A stretch of DNA of 64,000 nt from Siphonodentalium dalli (lineage: Eukaryota; Mollusca; Scaphopoda; Gadilida; Siphonodentaliidae): contig CP136068.1 of NCBI GenBank assembly GCA_032622095.1, positions 50,090,443 to 50,154,442 on the forward strand, written 5' to 3'. Shown here one piece after another: positions 24,407-34,499 of the stretch (its first letter is position 1; every line of letters starts with the position of its first letter). The notes under the pieces were generated by a model, which was not told the origin of the DNA, ran no database searches, and was given only the letters and a program-made list of their open reading frames with translations. The position numbers were made by a program, and so were the translations under genes.

Positions 24407-24525
24407 ATCGACAACTCGTCCCAGTTTATAGCGGAATTAAAAAACGAGTTCACCAAATTATGTCCAGACCTAATTTATTGGACGAGTTTTGTAAATTCCG
24501 CTTTACACTGGGACGAGTTGTCGAT
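24407..24525. repeat. Palindromic MITE-like hairpin
   Basis: ATCGACAACTCGTCCCAGT at 24407 pairs with ACTGGGACGAGTTGTCGAT ending 24525. Inner blocks AGCGGAATT/AATTCCGCT and AACGAGTT/GACGAGTT continue the pairing imperfectly. It sits upstream of the 5' end of LINE remnant C. Confidence 0.8.
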
Positions 24526-24850
24526 TATATTTATTACAATATCCAAAACCGCGATAAAACATTATTAAATCAACAAATGGGACGTGAAAAGGGCCTGAGA
24601 TGACGTTTCGTGTAACTATGCGTTGTTTGTCCGCGTAAAGAAATAGTCCCAGATAAATAAAGACTCTTTGGCGTCGTAAAGTTAATGAAATAACTTTTCA
24701 AACCCGTCCTTCATTAGAGTTTGTTGGAAAAATATTGGAAGCCGTAGTATTTTGAGACATAGAGTATTGAATGTAAACAAACGACAAACCGGAAGGCAAA
24801 GTTCAAGTTTGCGCAGGGCAAAGTACAAAATCAAGTCATAACCTCATCTA

Positions 24851-24998
24851 ATGAATCTTACACCGCGCAGAAACATAGGTACTTTCATCTTTTTGTTTAG
24901 TTTACTAATTAATATAGCTAATGCCGTGGAAGTTCAACCAGGGCCGATGGAACCAGAAACTATTTCTATATTTCACTATCATATTCGTTTTATGGTTT
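24851..24998 (+). pseudogene. LINE remnant C, N-terminus of ORF2 with degenerate 2A-like motif
   Basis: ATG 24851 starts a hydrophobic stretch (IFLFSLLINIANA), then VEVQPGP at about 24930 and ETISIFHYHIR, which matches the start of the apurinic endonuclease domain (SIFHxNIR). VEVQPGP resembles the viral-type 2A ribosome-skipping signal (D-V/I-E-x-N-P-G-P) known from some invertebrate LINE ORF2 N-termini. Here Ala replaces the Asp and Gln replaces the Asn, so activity is doubtful. The reading is cut at 24998 by an insertion and continues at 25830. Confidence 0.65.
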
Positions 24999-25829
24999 AT
25001 GCCATTATGGCAAAGGAGATGTCAAGGCCTAGTAACTACTTACTGGGTCGACAGCACCACACCGACCCGCCGGACTAGCAGGAAAATACTAGTATGAGGG
25101 ATCGACTGGTAACCGAGAGTGACCCCTCGGCTATCTACAGGTCAACAAAGGATACAGGATAGTATAACGGCCGATTATTCTGTCGTCATATATGAAAATT
25201 TTCACGTGATATGTGTATAAAACAAATGTATGCATACCATGACGGAAAAGGAACATAGCACCAAGATTTATTAGGGATATGGGAATATCTTATTGTTATG
25301 CTGCCCAAATTGTAGTACAGGTACATGTTACCCCGTACATCGTGATATGAAATTTACGAGGCATGATTCGGGAAGTGATTTAGTTGACGCTCTTCATTTT
25401 GCATCAAGTTATGGTATTGTGTTATTAGTAGCTGTGTAGCTTAAAAATTATAATTGTTTATCTCATCCACTAAGCTATAATATTTTATAGTGTATATAGT
25501 AGTCCCTGAGTTCCCGCTAATGAGGCGAGCTGGCTATACTAACATAGGGTGATAACAGTCAATGATATATAGTAGTCAACAATAGGTACAGATATATATA
25601 TGGTTTATTGTTTAAATAAAAGTAAAATTACAGTGATTCTGATCTGTGAATGTCGCTAAGCATTTTGAGAGCGCACAGTGAAATGTTTCAGAGAAAGATT
25701 TACTACGACCAGGCCGAAATATGTCACAATTACAAAGTTTGGTATGCCAGAAAATAACAGTAGGCTACGGTGGTCATCGGAAGCGCCCATGAGTTGTATA
25801 ATGAACGAAATGAGTCCATTATTATATGA
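24999..25829. mobile_element. Insertion in LINE remnant C, flanked by TATGGTTT
   Basis: The two halves of the LINE endonuclease are separated by 831 bp bounded by an identical 8-bp repeat TATGGTTT (24991-24998 and 25830-25837). An 8-bp duplication would fit hAT- or P-type transposons, but I do not see convincing terminal inverted repeats, only ATGCCATTATGG against ATAATAATGG. Its content is AT-rich without a gene. Confidence 0.5.
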
Positions 25830-25837
25830 TATGGTTT

Positions 25838-27255
25838 CGACGAAACAAAATATCAAAGCTTGCTGAGCATATCGAACATTACGATATCGTATGCTTTACA
25901 GAGACGCACCTAAATAAAAATGTGCATAACGACTCCATATTATTTTCCAATTTTCAAGCTCCGTTCAGACTTGATAGAAACGAACACGGAGGAGGTCTGG
26001 CTGTGTATTTTGCATCCAGCCTTGTGTATAAATATTTACCTGAATTTGGTTTTGACGACGAAATTTTGTGGTTTGAAATTGGAACCAGGCAGAAATTTCT
26101 TTTCTGCGTAACTTACAGATCTGATCGTGAATGCTTAGACTCTTACTGGACGAATCTTGACATCTCCATTGCCAAGGCCCTGGCATATAATATGTCATTA
26201 ATCATGGTTGGAGATCTAAATTGCAATATATTATGAGCAAATGGACCCTTGAAAACGTAATTAAAGAACCAACTCGAATAGGTGTGAACTCAGCAACACT
26301 CTTAGATCCGATTATATTAAGTGGTGAGCTTAAAAAAATCATGAGCAAATGGACCCTTGAAAACGTAATTAAAGAATCAACTCGAATAGGTGTAAACTCA
26401 GCAACACTCTTAGATCCGATTATATTAAGTGATAGTCTAGTTTACCTAAACCCGTTCACTATTGATCTAGGTTTACCAGACCATAGAGCAACATCTGTAG
26501 AAATTTCATATCCTAATCCTAGGAAAAAGTCATATCAACGGAATGTGTGGAATTATGCTAGAGCAGATTTTGTTGGCATGAACTTCGAAATTAATGCAAT
26601 CAAATGGTCAGACATTCTCATGAGCACAGGTCACTCCGATATAAATCAGATTGTAGACGTTTTTACTCATACTTTTCTAACAATTGCTCGTAAATATATC
26701 CCATTCCAATCAGTTACTATACGTGAGAATGACAAACCATGGTTTGACAGTTTAATAAGAAAACATATTCGGAACGCGACCACCTCAGAAAGGAAGCGCT
26801 GCGCACAAATTTTCCTAGTGCCTGGGATAAATATAAAGCAACCCGCAATAGAACAAATAATTTGAAAAAGTCAGCCAAAGATAAATATTTAGCAAGCCTC
26901 GATGAAAACTTGAAAGTAAATGAGCCAAAACAATTCTGGCATGTCACTAAACAATTACTTAATAATTTCTCCAATGACGAGAAAATTCCCCCACTAAACT
27001 TCAACAACAGAATTTTTGAGGACGATCATCAGAAAGTACAGGTCTTAAATTCAATTTTACCGAAATTTGCAGAAAGAACAACCGAAAAAATAGAAGAGAT
27101 CAAAACTACTGAGGAGGACATATCAAAAAATTTGAAAAATTTACACACAAATAAAGCCACGGGCCCCGATGGTATAAGTAACAAAATGTTAAGGGAAACA
27201 CATGGCTCAGTTTGCAAACCACTTAAAATAATTTTCAATTTATCTTTAAATCTTT
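25838..27255 (+). pseudogene. LINE remnant C, endonuclease and N-terminal reverse transcriptase
   Basis: Three frames join in order. Frame one (to 26236) has HYDIVCFTETHLNK with the catalytic Glu of the endonuclease and ends IMVGDLNCN, the GDxN box. Frame two (26221-26865) has ENVIKEPTRIGVNSATLLDPIILS twice (an in-frame 108-bp duplication) and GLPDHRAT, the SDH box with Pro for Ser. After a shift near 26800, AWDKYKATRNRTNNL and KSAKDKYLASLDENLK continue in frame three, then the RT N-terminus TNKATGPDGISNKML and PLKIIFNLSL. At about 27255 the gene is broken by an insertion. The endonuclease nicks target DNA and RT primes from the nick. Two frameshifts and two insertions make it inactive. The layout is that of a CR1/Jockey-type LINE. 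Confidence 0.88.
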
Positions 27256-28374
27256 CACTGCCATGCAGCACCACAGACACATCTGCCACTGCCAAGCATA
27301 CTATACATGTACATGTAGCATATTGCTGCTAAATACATATGAATTGGGTATTTATCAATAACTTTTGTATCTGCCGAGCTATTTTCATGAAACTTGGTAT
27401 GCATTTAGGTATTGGTCTGAGGAATCGAAAACACATCACAGTCAACCATTTTTAACTTGACCACAATCACGTGACCACAAACAAGATGGCTGCCACCCCA
27501 AAATATAAGAAAATTTCAGTATTTCTCAATAACTTTTGTATTTGTAGAGATATTTTCATGAAAGTTAACTTAAATTGGCATGTAAGTAGGTATCAGTATT
27601 GGGAATAGAACATATGTTCTAGTCCGCCAGTGTCACATTTCACGTGACCACGATCATGTGACCACAAAACATGATGGCCGCCATCCCGAAATATAAGATA
27701 ATGTAAGTATATTGCTGCTATACATATTGATTGGGTATTTCTCAATAACTTTTGTATCTGTAAAGGTATGTTCGTGGAACTTGGTGCACAGTTAGATATT
27801 GGACTTGCGAATTGAAAACACTTCCCAGTCTGCCAGTGTCATGAGACCGTGACCACATGAGGGTCACGAGACTGTGACCACATGATCAGAAAACAAGATG
27901 GCCGCCACACCGAAATATAAGGAAAATGCATTATTTCTCAATAACGTGTGTATCTGCAGAGATATTTTGACGACATTTGGTATGTAAGTTGGTGTTAGTA
28001 TTGAGAACCGAAAACAAGTTAGTATATTTCTGCTAAATAAATATATAATTGGGTATTTCGCAATAACTTTTGAATGTGCAGAGGTATATTCCTGGTATTG
28101 GTCTCTGTGGAATGGAAAACACTTCCCATACCAGGAGGGTCACGTGACCGCGACCACTTAATCACAAAACAAGATGGCCGACATCCCGAAATATAAAAAA
28201 AATAAACCGGGAGTTTCTCGTTACAATATTGATTACATCACGTACAGTGTTTTCACAGAATAATATAAAGTTACTTCCCCATGGATTGATGTTACGGGAC
28301 GAAGGTGTCGCGATTCGACTCAAGTCGCGATCGGCAGTGTATGGGTAATTCGACTCAAGTCGCGATCGGCAGTG
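27256..28374. mobile_element. 1.1-kb insertion in LINE remnant C with degenerate 200-bp repeats
   Basis: The insertion begins near CTTTCACTGCC (27252-27262) and ends near GGCAGTGAAAG (28368-28378), complementary 11-mers that look like short inverted ends. Inside are about five diverged units built on GGGTATTTCTCAATAACTTT, ATATTTTCATGAAACTTGGT and CACGTGACCA..AAGATGGCYGCCA (starts near 27340, 27525, 27735, 27933, 28051). A 48-bp duplication ending CGACTCAAGTCGCGATCGGC occurs at the right end. No ORF. Confidence 0.7.
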
Positions 28375-28384
28375 AAAGTGTTGT

Positions 28385-28660
28385 TTCCCTACAGCTTGGA
28401 AGAAAGCCGATATGATGCCCCTCTTCAAAAAATGTGATAAGCATGAGCCTTCAAATTATCGTCCGATATCTCTTATAAGTTGTGTCGGCAAGGTACTAGA
28501 GAGATTAGTTTTTAATGAAATTCTAAGCCATTTGAAAACTCACAACCTTTTATATAAGCATCAATATGGATTTATACCTGGTCATAGTACCGAATTTCAA
28601 GTAATTGAAATCATTCATAATATCCACTGTGCAATCGACGAGGGCCAAACGGGTTCTAGG
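28385..28660 (+). pseudogene. LINE remnant C, reverse transcriptase continuation
   Basis: Resumes exactly where the insertion stopped the RT, with FPTAWKKADMMPLFKKCDKHEPSNYRPISLISCVGKVLERLVF and HQYGFIPGHSTEFQVIEIIHN. NYRPISL and QYGFxxGxST are conserved RT motifs preceding the catalytic aspartates. The reading ends before the FxDxxKAFD and YADD boxes, so the catalytic half is missing. Sequence from about 28680 belongs to a different inverted-repeat element. Confidence 0.88.
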
Positions 28661-28679
28661 ACGGGCGGTGTGTGATAAA

Positions 28680-29080
28680 GACACAACGACACGCGTGTTA
28701 ATGGGTTTGTCGACAGGACACTTGTTCCATCTGGGAACGCATCGTTAATATCGTTCCGACAGTCTCTAGCTCATTTTCTTAAAAAACAATAATTCTCCAA
28801 AAAGTTAATTTTTTAGCAGTTTCATGCCACTTTGAAACAGAATAAATAATAAATTAAAAACAAATAGTATGGGATGATTAGATTGCACACGGCTATCAGT
28901 AAAATGCACATGCATGTCATATGAGGACACGGTCAAAGTGCTGTCGATATAATATAGTAACACCGCCATCGCGGAAGGATATTGAGCATGATGGTGCATG
29001 GGCCTCTCGCTCTATCCTTCCGCGCTGACACTCGTGTCGTATCGACAATCCCATTAAAACACTCGTTTCTTTCTGTGTAT
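28680..29080. mobile_element. MITE with inverted ends (GTTAATGGGTTTGTCGA)
   Basis: Left end CGCGTGTTAATGGGTTTGTCGA near 28692 matches the complement of ATCGACAATCCCATTAAAACACTCG ending 29065, with weaker pairing a little farther out. The interior (about 360 bp) has no ORF beyond chance frames. It replaces the rest of the LINE RT. No certain target duplication. Confidence 0.65.
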
Positions 29081-29181
29081 TTATTGGCTAAATTCTATAC
29101 AATATACATGAAATACAACTAAATCGATCTTATGTTTGTATAATCAGTGACGCGTATCTCTATAATAGGTAACAATTTCCT

Positions 29182-29262
29182 TTGGAATATGTTCAGATAA
29201 AAAGTTCAACAAACAGCCATATATAGGCCACTTGTTGAACTTATTATCTGAACATTTCCAAT
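29182..29262. repeat. 81-bp hairpin
   Basis: TTGGAATATGTTCAGATAA...AAGTTCAACAA pairs with TTGTTGAACTT...TTATCTGAACATTTCCAA around a 16-base loop. Probably a small foldback repeat. Confidence 0.85.
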
Positions 29263-29456
29263 AAAAGAATATGAATAGTTGTGCACTTGTATTATCATGG
29301 CATCTGCTAATATTTCCTGAACATCTCTCTCAGTGAAAAATAAATCGTTTCAATACATACTTATATAACAAGGTGCATGCATGCAGGGGCGAATCTACGT
29401 ATATATAGGTAAGAAATTGTTAAACGAAACTCATTATACTTATTACAACAACTTAC

Positions 29457-29614
29457 CTTCTGGTTCTGTTTCCATTACCCAGTACAGATGTATACTGGTT
29501 TAAATCGAAGATAGATTTAGTCGATTGGAATTTCCGCTGCAATTCCGTCAAGAATGACTGATAGGCACAGTTAATCTCCGCCAGGGGCATCGCATACAGG
29601 CCTGTCCGGTCCAT
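29457..29614 (-). CDS. Candidate exon of an unknown host gene, minus strand
   Basis: On the minus strand, ATG at 29614 opens a frame reading MDRTGLYAMPLAEINCAYQS..., then ELQRKFQSTKSIFDLN and ending SVLGNGNRTR. It runs into AG|GTAAGT (29451-29456 on the plus strand reads ACTTAC), a perfect vertebrate/invertebrate-type 5' splice site. The frame extends in-frame a further 36 bases upstream, so an acceptor such as ATTGCAG near 29672 is also possible. Upstream on this strand (29740-30000) the DNA is richer in CpG than its surroundings, which could be a promoter or 5' UTR. Composition is protein-like and unlike the nearby repeats. I do not recognise the family and see no second exon, so a chance frame beside a chance GTAAGT is the main alternative. 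Confidence 0.4.
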
Positions 29615-29739
29615 GAGAGAGCACGCCCGTCCACTGCATACCTCAAACAATCACATATCAAGCAGATCTGCAATCGAACAGATCCTGAATGATTAGAGTT
29701 CGTTTCAAAATGCAATCAATATGAGTCTGAATGATTGGT

Positions 29740-30000
29740 GTGTGTTCGATTTGACGCCCACCGTTACGCTGGAGTTTGCTCGGGACGATCAGCGCTCTTG
29801 TCACGTCTCTGGGAGTAACGGGTCGATTAGAGTTCTCAACTGTCTGACCACGATATGACGAGATGATTGGATTCGTGATGAATGAATTGGTCCCGGGAGA
29901 GTGACACTTGAACTTCCTGTCCCGACTGTCACGAGAGTGTTTGTTAGGATCCCGATTAACAATGGATCGCGCCTAGGTCTGCTGAAGCTTTACATGTCAG
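29740..30000 (-). promoter_or_regulatory. CpG-richer segment, possible 5' region of the minus-strand exon
   Basis: CG dinucleotides are frequent here (for example GACGCCCACCGTTACGC, GCTCGGGACGATCAGCGC) compared with AT-rich flanks. It lies upstream of the candidate exon at 29457-29614 on the same strand. No TATA element or initiator is identified, so this is a positional suggestion only. Confidence 0.2.
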
Positions 30001-30279
30001 GTCTACTCGATTTGACTGTCCGGATAGACTGATTTACAGAAACATCTTGCATTGCAATAGCCACTTATTATCCGCGTCGTTGTAAGACGTAAGAAGTGAA
30101 ATCAGCTTTCCACCCGTAGACACATTTCGCATAATGAACTACTATACATAATTACGAACGTGGTACTACGTCACTAGAATTTGTGTTCTTTCCATCATGC
30201 AGTTGTCTTTTTGCCATATCAGTATCACAACCTCGTGATACTGCCTTGCGGTTGACACATCGATACATGATTGTAAACC

Positions 30280-30370
30280 TCAAAACCGTGAATGGCTTTA
30301 AATTCGTTGGTATCAATTTTCGTGGTTCAGCCATTTATGACTTTTTCGTGGGTTCGTAAATTCGTTGGTC
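30280..30370. repeat. TTCGTGG-type dispersed repeat, degenerate
   Basis: Contains AATTCGTTGGTATCAATTTT, CGTGGTTCAGCC and TTTTTCGTGGGTTCGTAAAT. This resembles the repeat at 30950-31050. Confidence 0.45.
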
Positions 30371-30602
30371 CGCCGGTAGTAATTGTCACCTCCAAACCCC
30401 CAAACAATCAAGTCCGACTAATAGAAACGCAGACACCTCGGCGATCCGTCGGGAATTGCGCATCAACACTGTATGTGTATAATTAATTAGCATGTCGTGT
30501 GTCCAAGCTATTGTTGACGACTATTGAGAATGTCAACAACGGGATTGTATTACATAAACCTACATAACCTTGGTGAAAGTCACTTTCTTCAAATAACATA
30601 AC

Positions 30603-30864
30603 CAAGCCTTGAATTAGTGTGTCTGTCATTTGCAGAGTGAGGTCCCCAGAGGGTGAATTTAGTGATGCTACCCCGCATAGAGGGCTAGCGTCACCAAATT
30701 CACCCTATGGGAACCTCATTCTGCAAATGTGTAAGCAGAATGAGGTCCCCAGAGGGTGCAATTGGTGATGCCAGCCCGCTATGCGGGGTAGCATCACTAA
30801 ATTCACCCTCTGGGGACCTCATTCTGCAAATGACAAACAGACTATTTCAAGGCTTGAACGTAAC
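30603..30864. mobile_element. Large palindrome with nested sub-palindromes (GAGGTCCCCAGAGGGTG)
   Basis: About 260 bp. AAGCCTTGAATTAGTGTGTC at the left pairs with the complement at the right (GACTATTTCAAGGCTT), and the inner CATTTGCAGAGTGAGGTCCC pairs with GGGACCTCATTCTGCAAATG. Each half is itself a hairpin built from GAGGTCCCCAGAGGGTG and CACCCTCTGGGGACCTC or a variant. That gives four copies of the block in alternating orientation, the architecture of a foldback element. Confidence 0.88.
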
Positions 30865-30949
30865 TCCCTAGGCTTCGAATGTACATCAGGTTAACAGAGT
30901 TATATGTACCTCCCGCATGACATTTTTAAAATGGCGGCAGCGATAGTTT

Positions 30950-31050
30950 CGAAGATAACATTTTTTCGTGGGATTTTAATTTCGTGGTTATCAACAACCA
31001 CGAAAACCACGAAAATTTGGACCACCACGAATAAATGTACTTTTACAGTA
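30950..31050. repeat. TTCGTGG/CCACGAA dispersed repeat
   Basis: TTTTTTCGTGGGATTTTAAT, TTCGTGGTTATCAACAACCA, CGAAAACCACGAAAATTTGG and CCACGAATAAATG followed by TTTTACAGTAAA. Repeats of this form (CGTGG blocks next to TTTACAGTAA) are, to my knowledge, widespread in marine invertebrate genomes. Confidence 0.55.
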
Positions 31051-31149
31051 AACAAAACCGATCGCATGGCAATAAAAAAAAGCCCATCGACTGAGCAACT
31101 GGTGCAATTGGCAACAACCACAAGGATTGTTTATGTATAGGAATCCCAC

Positions 31150-32120
31150 GACGCATACATACCAATCACGCGCAGTTACAATACAATCTCACGACACATA
31201 TATACCAACCACGCGCAGTTACAATACAATCTCACGACACACATATATATATACCAACCATGCGCAGTTACAATACAATCTCACGACACATATATACCAA
31301 CCACACACAGTTACAATACAATCTCACGACACATATATACCAACCACACGCAGTTACAATACAATCTCACGACACATATATACCAACCACGCGCAGTTAC
31401 AATACAATCTCACGACACATATATACCAACCACACGCAGTTACAATACAATCCCACGACACATATATACCAACCACACACAGTTACAATACAATCTCACG
31501 ACACATATATACCAACCACACACAGTTACAATACAATCACACGACACATATATACCAACCACGCGCAGTTACAATACAATCCCACAGCACATATATACCA
31601 ACCACGCGCAGTTACAATACAATTTCACGACACATATGTACAAACAACGCGCAGTTACAATACAATCACACGACACATATATAACAACTACGACACATAT
31701 ATATACAAACTACGACACATATATACCAACCACGCGCAGTTACAATACAATCCCACGACACATATATACCAACCATGTGCAGTTACAATACAATCTCACG
31801 ACACATATAAACCAACCACGCGTAGTTACAATACAATCCAACGACACATATATATCAACCACACGCAGTTACAATACAATCCCACGACACATATATACAA
31901 ACAACGACACATATATACCAACCATGCGCAGTTACAATACAATCCCACGACATATATATATATACAAACTACGACACATATATACCAACCACGCGCAGTT
32001 ACAATACAATCCCACGACATATATATATATACAAACTACGACACATATATACCAACCACGCGCAGTTACAATACAATCTCTAGACACAAATATACAAACC
32101 ACGCGCAGTAACAATACAAT
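31150..32120. repeat. 43-bp minisatellite
   Basis: About 20 units of 43 bp with core ACCAACCACGCGCAGTTACA, then ATACAATCTCACGACACATA. In the second half (after 31690) units are interspersed with shorter ACGACACATATATACAAACT pieces. Forty-three is not a multiple of three, so successive units pass through all frames and give long repeat peptides (31127-31684, 31260-32111 and others) that are not genes. Confidence 0.93.
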
Positions 32121-32589
32121 ATATACAATGTTTTCTCTAATTTACAAATAATGTTAACAAGTTTTATACACCATGAGGTCGTTATTAACAATATTAGAAT
32201 CATAACAGTGAATAACATAAGGTGACGAACGATTTGACTTCATGAGAAAACAAGTTAAATCCAACAGACGAGTTCACATACATGCAACCAAGAACGAGAT
32301 ATGCATAGTTCCCATAATGCATCAATTCTCACATCGCATAGCTCCCATAATGCTTCAATTCCAGGAAAAAAACATGCGGATTACCGATTTCCATGCACAG
32401 TTACAAAAGACACAGTTCTCTCTAATTTACAGATGAGGTCCCTATTTCCAATATTGGATTTATGCCAGGAAAGATTTAATTTGGGGGACATTCCAGAATA
32501 AACAATGCTGGTTATATAGATTAAGAGTACGTATCACTGGAAGTTTAACTCGTTTCATGATAGATGAGGTCGCTGCAAATCCGAACATT

Positions 32590-32830
32590 TATATTCCTAT
32601 AAGCGATCGGTTTCTTCATGAAACATACATTATTCGTAGACGAGCGTGAATCGTGCCACAATAGAACCATCTTCCTCGAGCTGGGAAATTCATGGTTATG
32701 GTACCCTAATGGATTATAGAGGAGACTCATCGATCATCGACATTCTTGGCGTGAAGATAGTGCAAGTGTGTTTTCTCAAGAGAGCGACGGCTGAATGTAG
32801 ACCGCGAGCAGCACGTACATGTACGCGCAC
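32590..32830 (+). repeat. Direct repeat, left copy (partner at 39760-39990)
   Basis: GACGAGCGTG, ATAGAACCATCTTC, TGGGAAATTCA, CCTAATGGATT and TTGGCGTGAA occur in the same order and orientation at 39760-39960, about 7.1 kb away. The two copies bracket the region of three nested insertions, most of the distance being inserted DNA. Confidence 0.65.
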
Positions 32831-33095
32831 TGACTGCTAACTGTCCACACACAAACACAAAAAACAAAAAAAACCCACAAGAATCTGGGTATGTACCAGA
32901 TCGATGTATGAAATGCCAACCAAGACTAATCTGGTTTTGAGTTATATGTTTGACATTTCTTAGGAAACGTGCAACGGAAGCCAATGATTTCTAATATTTA
33001 AAAGTGTTTGTGAAACTTTTACCAAGTTCATGCCCAATAACATGCTCAATCCTTACCAAATTTCTCATTAACTCAGTACAATGTCCACCAGAAGC

Positions 33096-33194
33096 ACAGG
33101 TCCCCAGAACAGAAATTGACCCTACCCACACAGATACGTAATCCTATTAAGTATCATTGGGGATGGGGTCAAGTTTTGTTCTGGGGACATGTGG
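33096..33194. mobile_element. 99-bp MITE with 8-bp target duplication (CCAGAAGC)
   Basis: A short palindromic element with ends ACAGGTCCCCAGAACA and, on the other strand, CACATGTCCCCAGAACA. It is flanked by CCAGAAGC at 33088-33095 and 33195-33202. The corresponding empty site at about 23011-23020 shows the motif once (as CCAAAGC). An 8-bp duplication suggests hAT, which is inferred. Confidence 0.7.
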
Positions 33195-33268
33195 CCAGAA
33201 GCGGGGTCGAATCTGGCAGATTCGATTGCACCGTGATGTAAAATTACGACAACTTGATGTATAGATAC

Positions 33269-33481
33269 TATAATGCCTTAAATAATAGGCTCCTTAACCA
33301 CAGCAGAATTATGGGCATTTTTTTCAGGATTTATTCGGAAATATGGCTTGTTGCCATTCATCGGAAAGCTTTTAGTGAGAGCCTTCCGATGAATGGCAAC
33401 AAGCAATATTTCCGACTAAATCCCTGAAAAATTACCCATAATTCTGCTATGGTTAAGGAGTCGATTACTTAGGGCATTACT
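33269..33481. mobile_element. Palindromic MITE, Tc1/mariner-like (CAGTAATGCCCTAA ends, TA target)
   Basis: The left end CTATAATGCCTTAA and the complement of the right end CAGTAATGCCCTAA match. The arms continue with CTCCTTAACC, CAGAATTATGGG and TTGCCATTCATCGGAA. The element sits between GATGTATAGATA and TATTACGTAGCG, and the paralogue near 22950 reads GATGTATAGATATATTATGTAGCG without it, consistent with TA duplication. No transposase inside. Confidence 0.85.
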
Positions 33482-34499
33482 GTATATTACGTAGCGTCCT
33501 TCACAAAAATGATAGTAGTCTAGGCTGTGCTGGGGGGTGATCGTCGCACATCGGGGGAATTTATGCGACCATCATTTTCTTATGGGAAAATTACTCTAGT
33601 TTTCGAATTTAGAGGGCGCCGAGCCGAGATATGTGACAAAATATAACTTTTCACTATGTTTCATAGGGTACCCTACCTAAAAAATGACATATTTTCAGAG
33701 GTTAACAGGCATTAGCCAACTGCTTAACAGGGCATCAACATCGGAAAGATTGTAAACATGTTTGCAATTTATGGAACGAATATAGACACTTAATCAGATT
33801 CAACATCGTATTCATGCTTTCGTTCGGATTTCGTGACGTCATGGTAAAATATGTAACGTGACGCGTCAAACATCCATGGCGATTCAGACAAAGTGTTGTG
33901 CGTTAACTCTGTGCAAAGATAGCCTATCTGTCGAATTCTTCCAGTTATATATTTTTGGAAATTGAAGGGTACCCCCTATATAATAATGTTCCTACTTACA
34001 TTATATCTCTCCAAGTATTGACATAATAGACAAAAACTTAACCCTCCCCCAAATTTCACAAATAACCACATATATGTGTCCATGCAGTTTGTGTCCACCA
34101 AATAAATTGACAATGCACAGTTTACCTTGTCATATTGTGTAGAATCGTACGGTGACACTGATAATGTAAAACATCGTTCAAATTCTAGATTAGGAAGGTA
34201 ATAAAATCCAAGATGGCGTCCAAGATGGCCGCCAATTTTTATATTGACACTCTATACACCAGATGTATGGTAACCGGACTAGATCATCGCGAGTGCTTTA
34301 TGTAATATGGCCTTGTCTTGGATGGAGTGTGTATCTTAATACGTGTAAGGCAATTGGCGACGTAAAACCGATGATGAAGACCAAAATGGCCGCCAAAATA
34401 AACATAACTGTTCCGATAAAACGACCAACTTCTGAGTTGCAATAAAATCACATGGTATGACTGTTGTAGCTTTTTTGTTCGTACATATATGTCATTGTG

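Larger units (their letters stand above)
33088..33515 (+). repeat. Host repeat interrupted by three mobile elements
   Basis: Segments 33088-33095, 33203-33268, 33482-33515 and 39635 onwards together match the unoccupied copy at 22915-23025 in reverse orientation. Each gap holds one transposon with its own target duplication. Confidence 0.8.

Noticed and set aside
31127..32151. Long Thr/His/Gln-rich frames (up to 283 residues)
   Set aside because: Entirely within the 43-bp minisatellite, with overlapping frames on both strands.
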